A stretch of DNA of 53,335 bases from Rhodospirillaceae bacterium (GCA_002724635.1 PBPM01000084.1:1-53335); one strand, 5' to 3'. Positions 44,355 through 53,241 are shown, counted from the first letter of the stretch. Notes: generated by a model from the sequence alone, not told the origin. A program made the numbers and translations.

Positions 44355-45512
44355 ATGCTATTGATCTCCTTCGAGCCGTGCGAACTGCCGGCCGGCGCGG
44401 ATGCGCTGCGGGCCGAGGTGCGCGCGTTCCTGAACGAGGAGCTGGCGGACTTTCCGGTCCCCGCGCAGGCGCGCTCCTGGGGCGGTTTCGACGCAGAGTT
44501 CTCTCAGAAACTTGGGCAGCGCGGCTGGCTAGGCATGACCTGGCCGGCCCCCTTTGGGCCCGGGCGGACCGCGCTCGAGCGCTACGTCGTTATCGAGGAG
44601 CTGCTTGCCGCCGGCGCGCCGGTGGCGGCCCACTGGATCGCCGAGCGTCAGTCCGGTCCGCTCCTGCTGCGCTTCGGCACCGACGAACAGCGCGCGGCGC
44701 TGCTGCCGGGTATCGCAGCGGGTGAGACCTACTTCTGCATAGGCATGAGCGAGCCCGATTCCGGGTCCGATCTCGCATCGATCCGCTCACGGGCGGTACC
44801 TGCGCAGGTTGATGGGGAGAAGGGCTGGGTCGTCAACGGACGTAAAGTCTGGACCACCTACGCCCAGCACTCCCGCTACATGATCGCGCTCCTGCGCACG
44901 GGCGAGCCCGGAGAGAACCGCCACGACGGGACTACCCAGTTCATTGTCGATCTGGCGGCGCCCGGCGTGACCGTGCAGCCGATTCGTAACATGATTGGTG
45001 ACGAGGAATTCAACGAGGTTACTTTCGACGATGTGTTCGTGCCCGAGACCATGGTCGTTGGCGAGGTTGGCAATGGCTGGCGCCAGGTCACGGCGGAGCT
45101 CGCCTTTGAGCGCAGCGGCCCGGACCGTTTCCTGAGCGCGTTCGCGCTCCTCAAGGCGTTGGTTGCCGTCGCGGGTGAGAAACCCTCGGACGCCGCTGCC
45201 GCGGCGATCGGGCGGCTGCACGCTCATCTCGCGATCCTGCGCGCCATGTCCCTGTCCGTCGCGGCCCAGCTGGACGCTGGCGCGGAGCCGGTGCTGGAGG
45301 CGGCCTTCGTCAAGGACCTGGGTGTCAACTTCGAGAAGTCGATCCCGGAGATCGCCCACCAGGTAATCGGCGCGTCGCCGCGGATCGACGGTGGCAGCGA
45401 CTTTGAACAGGCACTCGCCTATGTGCAGCAGGCGTGCGTGTCCTTCTCCCTGCGCGGCGGCACGACTGAAATTATGCGCGGCGTCATTGCGCGGGGGCTG
45501 GGGTTGCGATGA
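44355..45512 (+). CDS. Acyl-CoA dehydrogenase, subunit 1
   Basis: A 385-residue flavoprotein that introduces an alpha-beta double bond into an acyl-CoA. MSEPDSGSDLASIRSRA, KVWTTYAQHSRYM and the FAD-contact region are typical, and the C-terminus has GGTTEIMRGVIARGLG with the candidate catalytic Glu. Start at ATG 44355 is favoured by GAGGGTACAT; an earlier in-frame ATG would add 24 residues without a ribosome site. It overlaps the next gene by 4 bp. The pairing of a full-length and a short ACAD is typical of heterotetrameric enzymes acting on bulky CoA esters, as in steroid side-chain degradation. Confidence 0.92.
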   Translation: MLLISFEPCELPAGADALRAEVRAFLNEELADFPVPAQARSWGGFDAEFSQKLGQRGWLGMTWPAPFGPGRTALERYVVIEELLAAGAPVAAHWIAERQSGPLLLRFGTDEQRAALLPGIAAGETYFCIGMSEPDSGSDLASIRSRAVPAQVDGEKGWVVNGRKVWTTYAQHSRYMIALLRTGEPGENRHDGTTQFIVDLAAPGVTVQPIRNMIGDEEFNEVTFDDVFVPETMVVGEVGNGWRQVTAELAFERSGPDRFLSAFALLKALVAVAGEKPSDAAAAAIGRLHAHLAILRAMSLSVAAQLDAGAEPVLEAAFVKDLGVNFEKSIPEIAHQVIGASPRIDGGSDFEQALAYVQQACVSFSLRGGTTEIMRGVIARGLGLR

Positions 45513-46486
45513 CCGACGAACGCGCACTAATCGCCGAAACCTGCGACCGGCTATTCGCTGAACAGCTCGACGAGACCGTGTTCGCCGCCGCCGAGACCGG
45601 CATATTTCCGCAACGCCTGTGGGACGCTATTACGGATAATGGGCTTGACCGAATTCTGATGCCGGATGACCGGGATGGTAGCGGGCTCGGCTGGGAGGAC
45701 GCCCATGTCGTGCTGCTGGCGGCGGGGCGGCACGCCGCACCTGTGCCTCTGGCCGAGGCGATCGCGGCGGGCTGGTTACTGTGCCGTGCCGGTGTGGAAA
45801 TTCCCGACGGGATCCTTTCCCTCGGGACGCCCATGGTTGGCGGCGGGATCGAGGTGCCTTGGGGACGACACGCAGCCCATGCGGTCGTCGCGGACGCCGA
45901 TGGTGCTCGCTGTATCTCTCTGGAAGGTGCGGAGATCATGCACGACCGGAATATCGGCCGTGAGCCCCGGGACAGTGTCGCGGGGGTCGATATCCCGGCG
46001 GTGGCGGACGATTCCGTTTGGGCCGCCGGGGCGCTTACACGCGCCTGCCAGATGGTGGGGGCGGCGGCAGCGACGCTGGATTTGTGTGTGGACTATGCCA
46101 ACGCACGTGTGCAGTTCGGCCGTCCAATCGGACGGTTCCAGGCGATTCAGCAGCAACTGGCGGTAATGGCCTCCGAGGTGGCCGCGGACGGCGTGGCGGC
46201 GCGGGATGCCTGCCGAGCGGTCGACGCGGGCGGCGATATCCACTTGGCGGCAGCGTCGGCGAAGATCCGCAGCGGTGAAGCGGCCGGCAAGGCCGCGAAC
46301 ATCGCCCACCAGGTCCATGGTGCGATCGGCTTCACCTATGAGTACCGGCTAAGCCACCTGACCCGACGGCTCTGGGCCTGGCGGTCGGAGTTCGGCGCGG
46401 AGAGCGAATGGGCCGGTTGGCTGGGCGCGCAGGTGATCGCGCGCGGTGCAGACCGTCTCTGGCCGGACCTGACCGACAGAGCCTGA
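45509..46486 (+). CDS. Acyl-CoA dehydrogenase, subunit 2 (short partner)
   Basis: A 325-residue ACAD-fold protein. The C-terminal part shows YANARVQFGRPIGRFQAIQQQLA and AHQVHGAIGFTYEYRLSHLTRRLWAW, while the N-terminal and middle domains are shortened (full ACADs have about 380 residues). The GTxE-type catalytic Glu of the partner is missing. It is therefore likely to work only as part of an alpha2-beta2 complex with the preceding gene, with which it overlaps (ATGA). Confidence 0.88.
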   Translation: MTDERALIAETCDRLFAEQLDETVFAAAETGIFPQRLWDAITDNGLDRILMPDDRDGSGLGWEDAHVVLLAAGRHAAPVPLAEAIAAGWLLCRAGVEIPDGILSLGTPMVGGGIEVPWGRHAAHAVVADADGARCISLEGAEIMHDRNIGREPRDSVAGVDIPAVADDSVWAAGALTRACQMVGAAAATLDLCVDYANARVQFGRPIGRFQAIQQQLAVMASEVAADGVAARDACRAVDAGGDIHLAAASAKIRSGEAAGKAANIAHQVHGAIGFTYEYRLSHLTRRLWAWRSEFGAESEWAGWLGAQVIARGADRLWPDLTDRA

Positions 46487-46500
46487 CGGCACCCAAATTT

Positions 46501-46520
46501 CGTCATGCCCGGGCTTGACC
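46501..46520 (+). repeat. Short dispersed repeat, copy 2
   Basis: CGTCATGCCCGGGCTTGACC, one base different from the copy at 39114-39133. It sits 14 bp after the ACAD operon stop. Only one arm of the usual palindrome is preserved. Confidence 0.6.
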
Positions 46521-46651
46521 GGTGTATCTTGGCCGTAGGTGCCGAAGATGCGTGGACCTCGTTTAGGCATGGCGGTGTGCTTCTGCCGGAAGCACCGCTT
46601 GGTTGCGCGATACCCAGCCGATATGCTTGGCAGTTACTTAGGGGGAAACAC

Positions 46652-47488
46652 ATGCGGTTCGTCAGTTTCGTATCAGGCGGGAAGCCGACTTGGGGGCTCG
46701 TCTCGGGTGACGGCGTGATCGATCTCGGCGCGCGCGGCCCCCATGCCGTTCTGAAGGACGCCATCGCGGCTGGCGATATAATGGAGATCGGTGCGGCGGC
46801 GCACGGAGAGGTTCCCGATGTCGCACTGTCGGACATCGCCTTTCTGCCGACCATTCCCGATCCGACCCACATTTTCTGTGCCGGTAAGAACTATAAGGAC
46901 CATGTGACGGAGATGGGCTTCGAGATGCCCGACAATCTTTCGCTGTTTCTCAAGGCGAACTCGACGCTTGTGCCCCATGGCGGCGCGATGATCCGGCCGA
47001 AGGTGTCCGAATGCCTCGATTTCGAGGGTGAGATTTGCGCCGTGATCGGTCGCGAGGCGCGCCATGTCTCGGAGGACAATGCGCTGGATTACGTGGCCGG
47101 CTACACGATCATGGTCGACGGCTCCGTACGCGACATCCAGAAACACTCGGTGACCGCGGGCAAGAATTTCGTGGGCACGGGGCCGCTGGGCCCGGTGCTG
47201 AAGACGGCGGACGAGATTCCGGACCCGTCGCAGCTTCATGTAACCACCCGTCTCAACGGCGAGGTTGTTCAGGATTGCGGGGCCGATATGCTGATCTTCG
47301 ATATTCCATATATCATCGCCTATGTCTCGCGGATCACAACGCTGCTACCCGGCGACGTGATTGCGACGGGATCGCCCGCTGGGTCGGGCGCGGGGCGGAC
47401 GCCGCTCCTATGGATGAAGGCTGGGGATAGGCTCGAGGTCGAGGTGCCGAAGATCGGCAACCTGACCGTGGATATTGTCGACGAATAG
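46652..47488 (+). CDS. Fumarylacetoacetate hydrolase family protein (tandem copy A)
   Basis: A 278-residue FAH-fold enzyme of the short type. IFCAGKNYKDHVTEMG opens the catalytic domain, and DFEGEICAVIGREA holds the metal-binding E-x-E. The loop DVIATGSPAGSGAGRTP differs from the usual DVIATGTPxGVG of copy B: SPAG in place of TPSG. The start is ATG 46652, after AGGGGGAAACAC. It is 14 bp upstream of copy B; they are clear tandem duplicates. A likely role is hydrolysis of an acylpyruvate-type product. Confidence 0.9.
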   Translation: MRFVSFVSGGKPTWGLVSGDGVIDLGARGPHAVLKDAIAAGDIMEIGAAAHGEVPDVALSDIAFLPTIPDPTHIFCAGKNYKDHVTEMGFEMPDNLSLFLKANSTLVPHGGAMIRPKVSECLDFEGEICAVIGREARHVSEDNALDYVAGYTIMVDGSVRDIQKHSVTAGKNFVGTGPLGPVLKTADEIPDPSQLHVTTRLNGEVVQDCGADMLIFDIPYIIAYVSRITTLLPGDVIATGSPAGSGAGRTPLLWMKAGDRLEVEVPKIGNLTVDIVDE

Positions 47489-47502
47489 TTGGGACGGAAT
47501 GC

Positions 47503-48342
47503 ATGAAATTTATCAGTTACCGGGTCGGTGACGGCCCCGACACCTGGGGTCTGATCCGCGAGGACGGGGTCGTCGATCTGGGCGCTCGGGGACGGCACGT
47601 CACAATGCGGGCGGCCATCGCGGCGGGCGATCTGGCGTCGCTGGGAGAAAGCGGCATGACCGGGGACCCGGACACGGTATTGCCCGACGTCACCTTTCTG
47701 CCGGTGATCACCGATCCCGACAAGATTCTCTGCGCCGGCCTTAACTACAAGGACCATGTGACCGAGACGGCCAACACCCTGCCGTCGGAGTTGCAGCTGT
47801 TCATGCGTTCGACCAACACGCTAGTCGGCCATTGCGGCGAGATGGAGCTGCCGAAGGTGTCGGAGCATTATGACTTCGAGGGCGAGCTCACGGCTATCAT
47901 CGGCACGGGCGGGCGCCACATCAGCGAGGCCGACGCGCTCGACCATGTCGCCGGCTACACTATCTTCATCGACGGCTCGGTCCGCGATTACCAGAAACAC
48001 TCGGTGACGGCTGGCAAGAATTTTCACAAGTCTGGGCCGCTCGGGCCTTGGATGGTGAGCGCGGACGAAATTCCCGACCCGGCGACGATGGAGCTGATGA
48101 CTCGGCTAAACGGCGAGGTGGTGCAGAATTCGACGACGGACATGCTGCTCTTCTCGGTTCCTTATATCATCTCCTACATCTCGCGCTTCACGCCGCTGGA
48201 GCCCGGCGACGTGATCGCGACGGGGACGCCGAGCGGTGTCGGTGCGCGCCGCAACCCGCCGCTGTGGATGAAGGCGGGCGACCGGATCGAGGTCGAGATT
48301 TCAAAGATCGGCACCCTGTGGGCCGATGTGGTCAAAGAGTAG
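47503..48342 (+). CDS. Fumarylacetoacetate hydrolase family protein (tandem copy B)
   Basis: A 279-residue paralogue of the preceding gene, recognisable along its whole length (VTFLPVITDPDKILCAGLNYKDHVTE, then DFEGELTAIIGTGG with the E-x-E, and DVIATGTPSGVG). Retention of both copies suggests different substrates or a heteromer. It is followed after 18 bp by a VOC-fold protein, consistent with ring cleavage followed by hydrolysis. Confidence 0.92.
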   Translation: MKFISYRVGDGPDTWGLIREDGVVDLGARGRHVTMRAAIAAGDLASLGESGMTGDPDTVLPDVTFLPVITDPDKILCAGLNYKDHVTETANTLPSELQLFMRSTNTLVGHCGEMELPKVSEHYDFEGELTAIIGTGGRHISEADALDHVAGYTIFIDGSVRDYQKHSVTAGKNFHKSGPLGPWMVSADEIPDPATMELMTRLNGEVVQNSTTDMLLFSVPYIISYISRFTPLEPGDVIATGTPSGVGARRNPPLWMKAGDRIEVEISKIGTLWADVVKE

Positions 48343-48360
48343 AGGCGGAGGAACGCAGTC

Positions 48361-49260
48361 ATGACGATTACCCGTGTCGAGAAGCTGATCTATGGCCTCG
48401 AGGATATGGACGCCGGTGCGAACTATTATCGCGACTGGGGCGTGGAGGAGGTCGAGTCTGGGCCGGAATGCACGATCTTCCGGACCCGTACGAACCAGAC
48501 TATCGAACTGCGCCCGGCCGACGATCCGTCGCTGCCGCCGTCACCCGACCCGGCGAAGTCGACCCTCAGGCGCGCCGTGTGGGGCGTGCGCGACGGGCCT
48601 GGGCTCAAGGAGATGGGGTCGGATCTCGCCCGCGACCGGGAGGTTAAAGACGAGGATGGCACGCTCTGCTTCGCCGACGAGAGCGGCAACGGCCTTGGCC
48701 TCATGGTCGCCGATCCCACCGAAACCGATGTCGAGATCATCCCGCACAACGTCAACACGAGCGAGCCGCGGATGAATGTAGTCATCGATCCCGCGGCCCA
48801 GGCGAACCCGATCCGGATCGGCCATGTAGTCTATGCGATCGAACTGGCGGACCGCGAGAAGGCGGTCGCTTTCTATCTCGACCGGCTGCGCTTCCGTCTG
48901 TCGGATAGCACGAAGACCGGCGGCGACTTCATGCGCTGCGAGGGCGGGCACGACCATCACAATCTGTTCTTGATCAGCCGCGCCGATCGCAACGAGTTCG
49001 ATCACGCCTCCTTCGAGGTCGAGAATTTCGACATGGTTATGATGGGCGGCAAGTTCATGAAAGCGAAAGGCTGGGAGGCGGACACGACGCCCGGCCGGCA
49101 CATCCTCGGCTCGAACTACTACTGGTATTTCAGGAACCCGGCTGGCGGCCGCACCGAGTACTTCGCCGACATGGACCGGATGGACGATAGCTGGGAGCCG
49201 CGCATCTGGGACGAGAGCCCCGGCTTCGCGCTCTGGACCGTCGACGACGCGACTCTGTAG
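48361..49260 (+). CDS. VOC-superfamily protein, extradiol dioxygenase-like
   Basis: A 299-residue two-module VOC-fold protein of the size of BphC-type ring-cleaving dioxygenases. The second module has His in IGHVVYAIE, His in FDHASFEVEN and Glu in RTEYFADMD, in the order of the 2-His-1-Glu iron site. The motif SNYYWYFRNPAGGRTEYF matches the extradiol C-terminal signature with changes. Start supported by GAGGCGGAGGAACGCAG. With two FAH hydrolases immediately upstream it likely cleaves a catechol-type ring, but other VOC activities cannot be excluded. Confidence 0.85.
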   Translation: MTITRVEKLIYGLEDMDAGANYYRDWGVEEVESGPECTIFRTRTNQTIELRPADDPSLPPSPDPAKSTLRRAVWGVRDGPGLKEMGSDLARDREVKDEDGTLCFADESGNGLGLMVADPTETDVEIIPHNVNTSEPRMNVVIDPAAQANPIRIGHVVYAIELADREKAVAFYLDRLRFRLSDSTKTGGDFMRCEGGHDHHNLFLISRADRNEFDHASFEVENFDMVMMGGKFMKAKGWEADTTPGRHILGSNYYWYFRNPAGGRTEYFADMDRMDDSWEPRIWDESPGFALWTVDDATL

Positions 49261-49267
49261 GCGCGCG

Positions 49268-50395
49268 TCAGGCGCCCAGCACCGCCGCCATCGCCTCGAG
49301 ATGCCCGGCACCGAAGGCCCGGCAGCGATCCGGCGACCAGCCGAAGGTCGGGTCGGGTCGGTCGGCATTGTCCTTGAACGGCATCTCGAGGGTCAACGCT
49401 AGGCAGCCGAATTCCTCCGCGACCCAGTTCGAGCACAGCGTCATGTTGCCCTCGCCGGGTTTGGCGACGGGATAGCCGTACTTCGTCTGGAAATCCGGGC
49501 TCGACGCCAGCAGCGCGCCGGAGAAGATCTCCTGCAATGTCTTCTGGCGGTCCGACAGGGAGGGGATGCCCATCATGCCGGCTAGGAAGTTGTAGGGCAG
49601 TGCCTCGTCACCATGGACGTCGAGGCAGAAATCGACGCCAGTTTCCTGCATGCGCGCGCGGACCAAGAACACCTCTGGGCTGCGGTTCAAGGCGGGATCC
49701 GCCCATTCGCGGTTGAGGTTCGCGCCGGCGGCGTTGGTGCGCAGGTGGCCGCGCCGCGACCCGTCCGGGTTCATGTTCGGGACAACGTGGAACACTGCCC
49801 GGTCGAGCAGCGCCTGTGCGGTTTTGTCCGACGGGTCGAGCAGCCGCGCGAGGAAGCCCTCTATCCACCATTCGGCCATGGATTCGCCGGGATGCTGGCG
49901 GGCGATCACCCAGAAGTGCTGCTTCCCATCGCCGGGTTCTCCAATGGTCAGCAGGTCCATCGCTTGGCCGTCGAGGGTCTCGCCGAGCACCTCAAGGATC
50001 ACCCGATCGTCGCGCTGGGTCCGGGCGATTAGGTCCGCGTGGCGCTCCATCGAGTAGGGGGCGAAGTAGGCGTACCATACGCTGTCCGCCGCCGTCGTAT
50101 GTTCGATGGTGAGTATGCCGTTCTCGTAACGGGTCGGGACGCGCACCCAAGTCTCGCGGTCGCTCGACGCGACGGCGCGGTAGTCCTCCCAGCCTTTCGG
50201 GTAGGCGCCGCCGCCCGCGTTCATGATCTTCAGGGTGCAGGGTGTGTCGCGCACGCCGGTGAGCCGGAAGTGGAACCACATGTAAAAGTCGGACTGGTTG
50301 TCTTTTGCTATCTCCAGCCGGATGTCGCCGGGGTCGGATGCGTCCAGGCAGACGATGTTGCCACTGTCAAAATTGCTGGAGATGTGGAGGGGCAT
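49268..50395 (-). CDS. M14-family zinc carboxypeptidase (cytosolic carboxypeptidase-like, M14_6 group)
   Basis: A 375-residue metallopeptidase. The N-terminal beta domain (FDSGNIVCLDASDPGDIRLEI, then MWFHFRLTG) is typical of bacterial CCP-like enzymes. The zinc ligands are His and Glu in ARQHPGES and His in CLDVHGDE; NPDGSRRGHLR and GANLNREW are substrate-binding motifs, and LTLEMPFKD holds the catalytic Glu. It has no signal peptide, so it is cytosolic. Start at ATG 50395, with AAGGACTTACCC before it. It lies 20 bp downstream of the PRISE-type SDR on the same strand. Its native peptide is not known. Confidence 0.9.
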   Translation of the reverse strand: MPLHISSNFDSGNIVCLDASDPGDIRLEIAKDNQSDFYMWFHFRLTGVRDTPCTLKIMNAGGGAYPKGWEDYRAVASSDRETWVRVPTRYENGILTIEHTTAADSVWYAYFAPYSMERHADLIARTQRDDRVILEVLGETLDGQAMDLLTIGEPGDGKQHFWVIARQHPGESMAEWWIEGFLARLLDPSDKTAQALLDRAVFHVVPNMNPDGSRRGHLRTNAAGANLNREWADPALNRSPEVFLVRARMQETGVDFCLDVHGDEALPYNFLAGMMGIPSLSDRQKTLQEIFSGALLASSPDFQTKYGYPVAKPGEGNMTLCSNWVAEEFGCLALTLEMPFKDNADRPDPTFGWSPDRCRAFGAGHLEAMAAVLGA

Positions 50396-50415
50396 GGGTA
50401 AGTCCTTTATATGAA

Positions 50416-51462
50416 TCACGGAATGATCCGGTTGTCGCGCAGCTTCTGTAACTGCCAGGTGATGGTCGCCGGCGTGTCGCGGAACCCGGTCCAACCGGCG
50501 CCGACGATCTTTGTCAGGCTGGAGACCTGGTCCCGATCGTTGCCGAGCGCCGTGTCGAGATAGGCCCAGTTGACCAGCTGGTCCAGCGCGTAGTGCCGGA
50601 GATCGTGCCGGTCCACCAGCTCCGTCCAGAGCGCCGCCTTGGGCGCCATCGTCTCGGCGATCGGTATCGGCGCGGGATCGCCCGTCTCCATCCCGAAGAG
50701 TTCGGCGATGCGCGGCCAGACCTCGTGCCAGCGGAACAGATCGCCGTTGGTGATGTTGAAGGCGTTGTCGGCCGCCGCCGGCGTGGTCGCGGCCCAGACC
50801 ATGGCCTCGGCCAGCAGTTCTGCGTCGATCAGCTGGTAGAGCCGGTCGAAGAAGCCTGCATTGCCGGGCCATTGAAGCGGCTTGCCCTCGGCCTTCGACA
50901 GCGCCGCATAACAAGCGATACCCGTCAGCAAATTCATGGCACTGCCGGTCGAGAAGCCCCACACCCCGTGGGGGCGGAGCGCCGACCAACTCCAGCCGGC
51001 ACCCGCGCGGCGCGACTCCAGCCAGTCCTGCTGGGTGTGATAGAAATGCTCGACCGCGGGCCTGGGATCGTCCTCGCGCGCGGGCGTCTTGTAGGCGCCG
51101 AGGAAGGTCCCGTACCACTTGGCGCCGTGCATCATCTGCACATGTTCGAGGCCCGTCGCGGCGGGTTCCACCGCGTCCATTAGGTTCGCGAGCATCGCGA
51201 CGTTCACCGGGATCTCGGCGGCCACCGTCTCCCGCTGGCTGTAGGCCGTGTAGAAGATGTGGGTAATGTCGCCATGGGCCGCGAGTTTCGCCCGGCAGTC
51301 TGCAGGGTCATTCAGGTCGGGCGAGATGAACGCGGCCCGGGTCTCGAAGTCCGGCGACCGGCGCGAGATTGCGGCGATTTCCCAGCCGGGCAGGCCCTCC
51401 AGGTGATGAAGAAGCGCGCGTCCCGTGACGCCCAGCGCGCCCGCAATCAGTGCTTTTGGCAT
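50416..51462 (-). CDS. PRISE-type SDR (progesterone 5-beta-reductase / iridoid-synthase-like)
   Basis: A 348-residue extended SDR. It starts with GALGVTGRALLHHL, and keeps the PRISE active-site signatures: a Lys in MMHGAKWYGTF (plant TGxKHYxGPF) and a Tyr in EHFYHTQQDWLES (plant NFYYxxED). In plants these enzymes reduce the activated C=C of enones such as progesterone or 8-oxogeranial with NADPH. Bacterial members are less known. Strong GAGGGAGAGAT site before ATG 51462. Divergent from the AGPS-like flavoprotein. The likely role is enone reduction in terpenoid, steroid or lipid breakdown. Confidence 0.88.
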   Translation of the reverse strand: MPKALIAGALGVTGRALLHHLEGLPGWEIAAISRRSPDFETRAAFISPDLNDPADCRAKLAAHGDITHIFYTAYSQRETVAAEIPVNVAMLANLMDAVEPAATGLEHVQMMHGAKWYGTFLGAYKTPAREDDPRPAVEHFYHTQQDWLESRRAGAGWSWSALRPHGVWGFSTGSAMNLLTGIACYAALSKAEGKPLQWPGNAGFFDRLYQLIDAELLAEAMVWAATTPAAADNAFNITNGDLFRWHEVWPRIAELFGMETGDPAPIPIAETMAPKAALWTELVDRHDLRHYALDQLVNWAYLDTALGNDRDQVSSLTKIVGAGWTGFRDTPATITWQLQKLRDNRIIP

Positions 51463-51555
51463 ATCTCTCCCTCGCTGGCCCACCTTACGCGGCGGGCCGG
51501 TGCGCGATACTATCAGGGCAAAGCACAACACCGAAGCATGGGGAGCAAGGGCGCC

Positions 51556-53166
51556 ATGGCCGCCACGGACAAACGCAGGCTGAAATACTGGGGCTGGGGC
51601 TACGAGGACGCCGGCCTCGACGGGGACCAGACCAAAGCGCTGCTGGCAACGTTTGCGGACGATTTCAGCATCCAGCCGTCGCGTGACGGCGCATTTCCGG
51701 CCCTCGACGCGATTGATCTCTCGAAATCCCGCCTCGACGTGCCCTCGAACCTTGCGAATGTCTGCACCGACGACCGGTTCGAGCGAATCTATCACGCCTT
51801 CGGCCAGTCCCAGCCGGACTCGATCCGCACCTATGACGGGGACTTCGCCCACGCGCCCGATGTCGTCGCGTTCCCCGAGAGCGAGACCCACATCGCCGAG
51901 ATCTACGAGTGGGCCGACAAGGCTGGCGCGGCCGTCATCCCCTGGGGCGCGGGCTCGTCGGTGGTCGGCGGCGTCACCTCCGACGTGGGTTCGGGCTTCA
52001 ACGGCACCATCTCGGTCGACATGGGCCGACTGAACAAGGTACTGGATGTGGACGAAGTCTCCCGCGCTGCGCGGATCCAGGGTGGCGCCCGCGGCCCCGA
52101 GCTCGAGGCCCAGCTCAAGCCCTACGGCCTGACCCTGCGGCACTTCCCGCAATCCTTCGAGCATTCGACCTTCGGCGGCTGGGTCGCGACCCGCTCGGGC
52201 GGCCACTTCGCGACCCTCTACACCCATATCGACGACCTGGTGGAGGCAACGAGCACCGTCACCCCGACCGGGAACATCGTCTCCCGCCGCCTGCCGGGCA
52301 CCGGCGCCGGCCCCAGCCCCGACCGGTTCGTCGCCATGGGCTCCGAGGGGGCGCTAGGCATCATTACCGAGGGCTGGGTGCGGCTCCAGGGCCGGCCGAC
52401 CTTCAAGGCGACGGCGGGATACCGGTTCACCGACTTCTTCGACGCCGCCCGCGCCGTCCGCGCCGTCTCCCACGCCGGGCTGTTCCCGGCGAACGTCCGC
52501 ATCGTCGACGCCACGGAGCTGCAGGTGAACGGCGCCGGCGACGGCTCCTTCACCCTCATGGTCGTCTCCTTCGAGAGTGCGGATCACCCGGTGGACGCGT
52601 GGATGGAACGCGCCGACCAGTGCTGCCTCGATCATGGCGCGGTGGTGGACGTCCCGTGGCGTGACAACCCCGACGCCCATCTCCAGGGTGCGGTGGGCGC
52701 GTGGCGCACGGCCTTCATCCGCATGCCCTACAACCGGGAGCAGCTCACCCCGCGGGGCATCATCTCCGACACCTTTGAGACGGCGATCACCTGGGACCGG
52801 TTCGAGGAATTCTACGGCGCCATCAGGAAGGCGACTCAGGCCGCCATCAGGGACGTGACGGGCCACGACGGGGCGGTTTCCTGCCGCTTCTCCCACGCCT
52901 ATCCCGACGGCCCGGCGCCCTATTTCGCGTTCCACGCGCCGGGAGACCCCGGCGCGATGCTCCAGCAGTGGCAGGAGATCAAGACCCGCGCGTCCGACGC
53001 GCTCATCGAGCATGGCGGCACCATCACCCACCATCACGCCGTTGGGCGCGACCACCAGAAATGGTACGAGCAGCAGCGCCCCGCGCTGTTCGGCGACGTG
53101 CTGTCGGACGCGAAGAAGCGGCTGGACCCGAAGGGGATGCTCAACCCGGGCGTGATTGTGGGGTAA
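51556..53166 (+). CDS. FAD-binding oxidoreductase, alkyldihydroxyacetonephosphate-synthase-like
   Basis: A 536-residue VAO/PCMH-type flavoprotein. The FAD-binding domain contains VIPWGAGSSVVGGVTSDVG and QSFEHSTFGGWVATRSGGHFATLYTHIDD. The C-terminal domain has ITHHHAVGRDHQKWYEQQ, matching the HHH-containing loop of alkyl-DHAP synthase, and ends DPKGMLNPGVIVG. Bacterial homologues often act on other lipids or as 2-hydroxyacid dehydrogenases, so true ether-lipid synthesis is not certain. The start is ATG 51556 (AAGG spaced 6 bases) or ATG 51538. Divergent from the PRISE gene. Confidence 0.88.
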   Translation: MAATDKRRLKYWGWGYEDAGLDGDQTKALLATFADDFSIQPSRDGAFPALDAIDLSKSRLDVPSNLANVCTDDRFERIYHAFGQSQPDSIRTYDGDFAHAPDVVAFPESETHIAEIYEWADKAGAAVIPWGAGSSVVGGVTSDVGSGFNGTISVDMGRLNKVLDVDEVSRAARIQGGARGPELEAQLKPYGLTLRHFPQSFEHSTFGGWVATRSGGHFATLYTHIDDLVEATSTVTPTGNIVSRRLPGTGAGPSPDRFVAMGSEGALGIITEGWVRLQGRPTFKATAGYRFTDFFDAARAVRAVSHAGLFPANVRIVDATELQVNGAGDGSFTLMVVSFESADHPVDAWMERADQCCLDHGAVVDVPWRDNPDAHLQGAVGAWRTAFIRMPYNREQLTPRGIISDTFETAITWDRFEEFYGAIRKATQAAIRDVTGHDGAVSCRFSHAYPDGPAPYFAFHAPGDPGAMLQQWQEIKTRASDALIEHGGTITHHHAVGRDHQKWYEQQRPALFGDVLSDAKKRLDPKGMLNPGVIVG

Positions 53167-53169
53167 GTG

Positions 53170-53189
53170 TAGTTGGACTAGTTCAACTA
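53170..53189. promoter_or_regulatory. Near-perfect 20-bp palindrome upstream of the lipocalin-like gene
   Basis: TAGTTGGACTAGTTCAACTA is symmetric at 18 of 20 positions, with a central ACTAGT. It lies 52 bp upstream of the ATG at 53242. The AGTTG/CAACT arms resemble MarR- or TetR-type operators. Inferred from symmetry and position. Confidence 0.45.
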
Positions 53190-53241
53190 TTGCGAAATGC
53201 AGGCAGTTAGACCGAGTGGTGACATCGGAAGGATAAGCCCC

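Noticed and set aside
51259-51555. Longer N-terminus for the AGPS-like flavoprotein
   Set aside because: It would overlap the divergent PRISE gene extensively; ATG 51556 has a ribosome-binding site and gives a normal start.
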